Part shown: one piece after another, positions 59,587 through 64,000 of the stretch
Numbering within the stretch: position 1 is the first letter of the stretch
Layout: every line of letters starts with the position of its first letter
From: Pseudomonas putida
Lineage (GTDB): Bacteria > Pseudomonadota > Gammaproteobacteria > Pseudomonadales > Pseudomonadaceae
Reading direction: 5' to 3'
DNA length: 64,000 nt
NCBI RefSeq assembly: GCF_030159595.1
Contig: NZ_BSKJ01000005.1
Location: 213,232-277,231 of the forward strand
Program-made: the position numbers and the translations under genes
Notes under the pieces: model-generated
What the model saw: only the letters and a program-made list of their open reading frames with translations
The model's database searches: none
Told to the model about the DNA's origin: nothing

Positions 59587-59600
59587 TTGACCCGGATCAA
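59587..59600 (-). promoter_or_regulatory. Anr/FNR box upstream of the 42-residue ORF
   Basis: TTGAC-CCGG-ATCAA matches the Anr/FNR consensus TTGAT-N4-ATCAA at 9 of 10 fixed positions. If TATGAT at 59535-59530 is the -10, the box lies at about -71, a typical FNR class I position, and no -35 is visible. The box overlaps the stop codon of the upstream LysR gene. Confidence 0.65.
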
Positions 59601-60490
59601 GCCGTAACGCCGCATTCCGACGACTGGTTAATCGTTTCGCTTTGTTGCAGGTCGATCCACGCCTGCAGATTGGCCCCGCGCATGCCCTGGCGCCACATCA
59701 GCCAAGTGACCGCCTGATCGAACGGTGCCTGGAGCGGATGCACCTTGACCCGGTCACGCCCGGGCAGGCTGTCGAGCATCGACTGGGCCATCATCGCCAC
59801 GCCTGCACCGGCGATCACGCAGGCCAGCATGCTCTGATACGACTCGATCTCCATCACCCGGCCCATGGGCGTATGGGCATGGGCATACCAGGCCTCCAGG
59901 CGCATGCGGTACGAGCAGCCCTGGCGGAAGGTGAACACTGCCTTGCCTGCCACATCCTTGGCGCTATGCACCACCGGGTGCTCGGGGCTGGTGATCAGCA
60001 CCAGTTGCTCATCGCACAGCGGTACGCCGTCCAGCCCGGCCAGGTTCAGCGGCCCATCCACCAGGGCAGCGTCCAGGTTGTGGCTGAGCAAGCCCTCGAG
60101 CAACTCGCCACTGGGCGCCGCACGCACCTGCAAGTTCACCGCCGGATAGGCTTGGTGATAGCGCGCCAGCAACCCCGGCAAGTGGGTCGCCGCCGTGCTG
60201 TACATGGTCCCCAGTACGAAGTCTCCGGCTGGCTGGCCACCTCGCACAGCCGCCAGCGCTTCGTCGCGCAAGGCGGACATACGGTGAGCGTAGTCGAGCA
60301 GCACCTTGCCCGCCGGTGACAGTTGCAAACGCTGGCGTTCGCGCAGGAACAGCTCAACACCCAGTTGTTCCTCCAATTGGCGCAGGCGCGTCGACAGGTT
60401 TGACGGCACGCGATGCAGGCGCTCTGCGGCACGGGTAACCGACCCTTCCTCGGCCACGGCCTGGAAGATACGAAGTTGGCTGAATTCCAC
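59597..60490 (-). CDS. LysR-family regulator
   Basis: A 297-residue regulator (SVTRAAERLHRVPSNLSTRL near residue 17; effector domain with YSTAATHLPGLLARYHQAYP). It faces an MFS gene, across a gap with a TTCAAT-TTT-ATTGAA dyad. The GTG at 60490 has GGAG six bases upstream and is preferred to the TTG four codons earlier. It probably controls the divergent transporter gene. Confidence 0.87.
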   Translation of the reverse strand: MEFSQLRIFQAVAEEGSVTRAAERLHRVPSNLSTRLRQLEEQLGVELFLRERQRLQLSPAGKVLLDYAHRMSALRDEALAAVRGGQPAGDFVLGTMYSTAATHLPGLLARYHQAYPAVNLQVRAAPSGELLEGLLSHNLDAALVDGPLNLAGLDGVPLCDEQLVLITSPEHPVVHSAKDVAGKAVFTFRQGCSYRMRLEAWYAHAHTPMGRVMEIESYQSMLACVIAGAGVAMMAQSMLDSLPGRDRVKVHPLQAPFDQAVTWLMWRQGMRGANLQAWIDLQQSETINQSSECGVTA

Positions 60491-60526
60491 GACATTCTCC
60501 AAAACAGAACAACTTGATCATCATTA

Positions 60527-60541
60527 TTCAATTTTATTGAA
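60527..60541. promoter_or_regulatory. Dyad in the LysR/MFS divergent promoter
   Basis: TTCAATTTTATTGAA, perfect arms of 6 bp around TTT, holds a T-N11-A motif and lies 37 bp from the LysR start and 56 bp from the MFS start. It is the only clear palindrome in the gap. Confidence 0.5.
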
Positions 60542-60596
60542 AATTAAACCGCCCTAACCTGCCAGTCATCGCTTAGATCCGTGCAGGAGACCTGTC

Positions 60597-61757
60597 ATGT
60601 CGCCACTCATTCAACTGCTGGCCAGCGCCGTGGCGCTGATGATGGCCATGGGCATTGGCCGTTTCGCCCTCACCCCGCAATTGCCGCAACTGATCGCCGA
60701 GGGCCATTTCGACCTTACGGTCGCCGGGTTGGTCGCGGCTGCCAACTACCTGGGCTATTTCATGGGCGCGGTAGATGCCATGTTCGCCCGATCGCCCGGC
60801 CAGGTGCGCCTGCGACTGCAGGGAGGGCTGTGGCTGTGCGTGCTGCTGACCCTGGTTTCATGGGGCGCCGACGGGTTCTGGAGCCATGTGCTACTGCGCT
60901 TTGGCACCGGCGTGGCCAGTGCCTGGGTGCTGGTGATGATCACGAGCCTCAGCCAGCAGGTGGCCAATGCACACAACCGCCAGCGCTTGGGCGCGCTGGT
61001 GTTCGCCGGGCCAGGTCTGGGCATCGCCGTAACCGGGTTGCTGGCACTGGTGGCGCACCTGCTGGGGCTGGGCTCGGCGGCGCTGTGGCTGATCTATGCC
61101 GTTGCCGCGCTGGTGATGCTGCTGGCCGTGCGGCCTTGGCTGCCAAGGGCACTCCAGCCTGCGCCAACGCCAGCGCACCAAGGCCCGACCCGCAGCGTCG
61201 GCATTGGCCGCCTGGGGCTGGTTTATGCGCTGTATGGCGTGGGGTACATCCTTCCGGCCACCTTCCTGTCGCAAATGGCCAACCAGCAGTTTCGCGGACA
61301 GTGGCTGGCCGACCTGTTCTGGCCGGCGTTTGGCCTGGCGGCGGCCTTGGGTGTGCTGCTGGTGAGCCTACGGCGCGGCGGCCGCACCTCGATCTGGCTC
61401 ACCGCTACCCTTTGGTTGCAAGGGCTTGGCGTGCTGAGCTGCCTGATGGGCGGGGGTATCGGGCTGACATTGGGCGTGGTGCTGTGCGGCGGGCCTTTCC
61501 TGGCCTGCATGCAACTGGTGATGCAGCGCTCGCGGGAACTGGCGCCACATGCCACGCAACGCAATGCCGGGCTGCTGACCGCGTGCTTTGCCTTGGGGCA
61601 ATTGAGCGGGCCCTTGTTGGCGGCAATCAGCAGCCATTTCAGTGGCGGGCTGCAACCAGCGCTGATGCTGGCAGCGTGTGGGTTGGTAGTGGCTGGGGGA
61701 CTGGTGCGGATGGCTCGCAACGTGCGAGCCGGCGGCGCCTGCCAGACCAACCATTAG
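60597..61757 (+). CDS. YbfB/YjiJ-family MFS transporter
   Basis: A 386-residue inner-membrane protein with about 12 helices, starting LASAVALMMAMGIGRFALTP and with ANYLGYFMGA in helix 2, the mark of the YbfB/YjiJ branch of the major facilitators. The substrate is unknown. The stop overlaps the convergent EamA gene by 4 bp. The divergent LysR gene is its likely regulator. Confidence 0.88.
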   Translation: MSPLIQLLASAVALMMAMGIGRFALTPQLPQLIAEGHFDLTVAGLVAAANYLGYFMGAVDAMFARSPGQVRLRLQGGLWLCVLLTLVSWGADGFWSHVLLRFGTGVASAWVLVMITSLSQQVANAHNRQRLGALVFAGPGLGIAVTGLLALVAHLLGLGSAALWLIYAVAALVMLLAVRPWLPRALQPAPTPAHQGPTRSVGIGRLGLVYALYGVGYILPATFLSQMANQQFRGQWLADLFWPAFGLAAALGVLLVSLRRGGRTSIWLTATLWLQGLGVLSCLMGGGIGLTLGVVLCGGPFLACMQLVMQRSRELAPHATQRNAGLLTACFALGQLSGPLLAAISSHFSGGLQPALMLAACGLVVAGGLVRMARNVRAGGACQTNH

Positions 61758-62680
61758 CCGACATATCGCCGCAATTGCTTCTTCACCCAAGGCTCGGCAC
61801 TCACCAGGATCACCCCCAGCAAGACCATCAGCGCGCCAAGCACAAAGTTGATGCTAAGCGGCTCATCCAGCAGCAGCACACCAAAGGTCACCCCGAACAG
61901 TGGGGTGATGAACGAAAACACTGCCAGGTTCGACGCCAGGTATTTGCGCAGCAACCAGAACCAGGTCAGGTAACTGATGAACGACACCACGATCCCCTGG
62001 AACAGCACACTGCCCATTGCCAAAGGCGTCAGCGACACGGCACCGATCTGCCCGCTGAGCAAGGCAATCAGCAGCAGCCCGGCAAAACCGACCGCCAGCT
62101 GATAGAACAGGGTCAAGGTCGCTGGCGCCTCCGACAGCCGCGAACAACGCACCACCACCGTGGTCGCGCCCCAGGCCAGGCCGGCGATTACGCCAAAGGC
62201 ATCGCCCAGTAGCATGCGGCCATCCATCTGCTCGAACGACATGCCACCGGCAAACGCCATGGCAATGCCACCGAATGCCAGCAGAATCCCCAGCCACTGC
62301 AGCAGCCGCAAGCGCTCGCTGGGTAGCCGGAAATGCAGGCCTAACGCGGTGAATACGGGCGCGGTATAGAGAAACACCGACATGTGCGCCGCCGATGTCA
62401 GCTTGAGCCCCTCGGCAATGAACAGGAACTCCACGCCGAACAACCCGCCCGCCACCACCCCGGCGCGCCAAGTGCTACCGACCTGTTCCCAGCCACCCCG
62501 CCAGCACAGCATCACGCCCACCAGCACGGCGGCGATGCCATTGCGCAGTGCCGCCTGCATCACCGGGGCGATGTCGACAGCGGCGGTCTTGATCAACACC
62601 TGCTGGCAACCCCAGATCAGGCACAGCCCCAACATTACCTGGAAAGCGAAGGCATCAGGGTTCTTGCGGACCGCGCTCAT
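61754..62680 (-). CDS. EamA/DMT-family transporter
   Basis: A 308-residue protein with ten hydrophobic segments in two EamA repeats (GLCLIWGCQQVLIKTAAVDI and LRKYLASNLAVFSFITPLFG). The family mostly exports amino acids or metabolites; the substrate is unknown. It is convergent with the MFS gene. Confidence 0.88.
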   Translation of the reverse strand: MSAVRKNPDAFAFQVMLGLCLIWGCQQVLIKTAAVDIAPVMQAALRNGIAAVLVGVMLCWRGGWEQVGSTWRAGVVAGGLFGVEFLFIAEGLKLTSAAHMSVFLYTAPVFTALGLHFRLPSERLRLLQWLGILLAFGGIAMAFAGGMSFEQMDGRMLLGDAFGVIAGLAWGATTVVVRCSRLSEAPATLTLFYQLAVGFAGLLLIALLSGQIGAVSLTPLAMGSVLFQGIVVSFISYLTWFWLLRKYLASNLAVFSFITPLFGVTFGVLLLDEPLSINFVLGALMVLLGVILVSAEPWVKKQLRRYVG

Positions 62681-62785
62681 AGGCGGCCCTCTGGCGTGAT
62701 CATCGGCATGGTCAAAGGCTCGGCAGTTTTCGGAAGGTACCGATTATCGGTTTCCATACCCGCCCTTGCCAGCCTCAAAACGACC

Positions 62786-63181
62786 TCAAGCGATCTGCGC
62801 CTTCGCCGACACCTGCTCGAAGGTAGCCTCATCCAGCGCATCCGCCTGCTCGTCCAGCACCTGGCGCGGGTGCTCGAAGCCGGGGATGCTGCTGTCGATC
62901 AGGCTCATCAAGCGCAAACCACGCTCGGTCAGCACGAAGTTTTCGCCATTGCCACCCTCTTCTTCAGGCCGGCTTTCGATGAAGCCACGCTTGAACAGCA
63001 GCTTTTCGTACTCGCAGGCATGGGTTTTCAACAGGTCCAGGTCACCCACCGGCTCACCCTTGGCGGCCAGCGCCGCGGCGTGCTGTTCGGCATAGGGGCG
63101 TGGGGTAAAGCTGTGACCAGCGCCGTTCTGCACCTCGTGCAGCAAGCGTTCGATCAGGTCCCAGTCGTAGGGGATGCTCAT
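62786..63181 (-). CDS. Conserved hypothetical winged-helix-like protein
   Basis: A 131-residue soluble protein (MSIPYDWDLIERLLHEVQNG, HACEYEKLLFKRGFIESRP, FVLTERGLRLMSLID). The end resembles DUF2513-type small regulators, in which a short winged helix reads LTxxGxxxL. I cannot name it. The start at 63181 is chosen because the open extension upstream lacks a ribosome site. Confidence 0.7.
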   Translation of the reverse strand: MSIPYDWDLIERLLHEVQNGAGHSFTPRPYAEQHAAALAAKGEPVGDLDLLKTHACEYEKLLFKRGFIESRPEEEGGNGENFVLTERGLRLMSLIDSSIPGFEHPRQVLDEQADALDEATFEQVSAKAQIA

Positions 63182-63293
63182 GGTGATGGGCTCCAGCTGT
63201 GGACGGATGGGTACACAGCTTGGGACCCGTGGGCGGAAGGGGTGTTCCAAAAATATGAGAGGACGAATCCCGACTGCTAATCCTGAGCAAAGC

Positions 63294-63605
63294 TCAGCGT
63301 AGCTTTTGCTGGGCTTGCATATACTGGCGCAGCAGCTGATTGATGCGGGTCTGGTAGCCGCTACCCTGCTCTTTGAACCAGGCAAGGACATCGGAATCCA
63401 GCCGAATGGTCACCGTCTGCTTGGCTGGGACACGCAGCTCGGCCTCGCGGAAAAAATTGTCATCCAGCTCGGGGATATCCGACGTATCGATAGCGTGGTC
63501 GTCCTGCAGAGCCAAGCGGCTCCAGTCAGTTTTCGATGCTTTGGTCAGAGTGTTTGGCCTCCCACCTGGTGGCTTTGCGCGCAGAGATGATTCGAATGAC
63601 ATCAC
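63294..63605 (-). CDS. brnA: BrnA-type antitoxin
   Basis: Up to 103 residues. The C-terminal part is a clear BrnA: DTSDIPELDDNFFREAELRV, then TVTIRLDSDVLAWFKEQGSG and YQTRINQLLRQYM, a ribbon-helix-helix-like DNA-binding fold that also binds the BrnT toxin. The first 19 codons (MMSFESSLRAKPPGG...) overlap the toxin frame and look unlike the family. GGGAGG ends 9 nt before a CTG at 63548 (LTKASKTDW), which is where a normal BrnA would start, so the real start may be CTG or lost. Confidence 0.8.
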   Translation of the reverse strand: MMSFESSLRAKPPGGRPNTLTKASKTDWSRLALQDDHAIDTSDIPELDDNFFREAELRVPAKQTVTIRLDSDVLAWFKEQGSGYQTRINQLLRQYMQAQQKLR

Positions 63606-63708
63606 CCCGCCTCTCCGTATACACCACGCCTATCAAACGCTTCAGCCAACCCAGGCTGACCCAGCGCTCCTCGTCATGGCCCGGATTGTCATCGCGGCGT
63701 ATCAGCAT
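63526..63708 (-). pseudogene. brnT: BrnT-type toxin lacking its N-terminus
   Basis: The frame reads RRDDNPGHDEERWVSLGWL and LIGVVYTERRGDVIRIISAR, then KATRWEAKHS, the second half of BrnT ribonuclease toxins. The first 35-40 residues, normally with the WD..K...N..KHGV.F pattern, are missing: a TAG lies four codons before the first Met and the upstream 60 bp lead directly to the end of the LuxR gene. The toxin is probably dead, while the antitoxin is kept. Confidence 0.7.
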
Positions 63709-63770
63709 CGGGTAAAAGGACTACAACCCCGCGCGGAAGCAGCCTGGCCAACCGGCTGGCGCGGTTCTGG

Positions 63771-64000
63771 TTACTGCTTGACCAGATAGTTGATAAACAA
63801 CCGGAACAGCTCTGCATTTCCGGCAATCCCCAGCCGCTGCCAGATGTTGTGCCGGTGCACCTTCACAGTGCCCTCCGAAATCCCCAGCTCGCGGGAGATC
63901 GACTGGCTGCTGTGACCCTGCAGGATCAGCTTGGCCACATGCCGCTGGGTTTCGGTCAGTTGGCCCTGGAGAATATCGACGAAGGCATCTTCCAGTTGGC
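63771..64000 (-). CDS. LuxR-family regulator, C-terminal part
   Basis: The last 75 residues of a LuxR-type regulator; the gene continues beyond the window edge. The HTH reads LTETQRHVAKLILQGHSSQS and ISRELGISEGTVKVHRHNIW, ending LFRLFINYLVKQ. The domain before it is not visible, so I cannot say which signal it reads. Confidence 0.88.
   Translation of the reverse strand, partial: QLEDAFVDILQGQLTETQRHVAKLILQGHSSQSISRELGISEGTVKVHRHNIWQRLGIAGNAELFRLFINYLVKQ

Overview
The window is about 64 kb of high-GC (roughly 60%) core chromosome from a fluorescent pseudomonad of the Pseudomonas putida group. The evidence is the pseudomonad gene order (alaS-lysC-csrA; aru/ast operon next to aot-argR; phhR/phhAB; gbuA with its LysR regulator), typical proteins such as PhhR, AruF/AruG and LapE, and many P. 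putida-type REP inverted repeats. From memory the order follows KT2440 from about PP_4472 to PP_4525. I see no prophage, insertion sequence, CRISPR array or rRNA.

Layout. 0-5 kb: two identical tRNA-Arg genes, tRNA-Ser, then csrA, lysC and alaS, all on the minus strand. 5-17.3 kb: the arginine block on the minus strand, made of the aru/ast succinyltransferase operon (aruC-aruF-aruG-astD-astB-small His-rich protein-astE) and the arginine uptake operon aotJ-aotQ-aotM-aotP-argR. Both operons carry matches to the Pseudomonas ArgR operator upstream. 17.8-20.4 kb: acsA and a small DUF2790 protein. 20.4-23.5 kb: phenylalanine hydroxylation (phhR, phhA, phhB). 23.6-24.1 kb: a small acidic ORF and the stump of an MFS transporter gene cut off at a REP-like end. 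24.1-29.6 kb: ydiJ, a divergent LysR regulator, and aroP. 30.3-35.7 kb: rluB, scpB, scpA, yciO, rnm, yciB and yciI. 35.8-38.5 kb: a Cpx-like envelope stress system (cpxR-cpxP-cpxA). 38.6-48 kb: nitroreductase, trkH, two AraC regulators, an Mpo1-like protein, an LpxH-like phosphatase, a DMT exporter, a SelW-like protein, the PlpD-type patatin and a MarR regulator. 48-56 kb: recQ, UPF0149 and DUF454 proteins, lapE, a DTW-domain tRNA enzyme and an Aer-type receptor. 55.7-59.3 kb: gbuR-like regulator, gbuA and an SSS symporter. 59.3-64 kb: a 42-codon ORF behind an Anr box, LysR/MFS and DMT genes, and a decayed BrnT/BrnA module beside a partial LuxR gene.

How the genes fit together. Arginine is imported by AotJQMP and degraded to glutamate and succinate by AruCFG/AstDBE under ArgR. 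4-guanidinobutyrate, from another arginine route, is opened by GbuA. Aromatic amino acids enter through AroP, and phenylalanine becomes tyrosine through PhhAB under PhhR. LapE is the outer-membrane pore for the LapA adhesin, whose other genes are not in this window.

Most of the window is ordinary core genome. The most rewarding items are the Anr-box/42-codon locus (59.34-59.60 kb), the REP-associated truncation of the MFS gene (23.8-24.05 kb), the broken BrnTA pair, the possible second product of lysC, and several well-formed operator palindromes. I did not find a convincing new multi-gene system.
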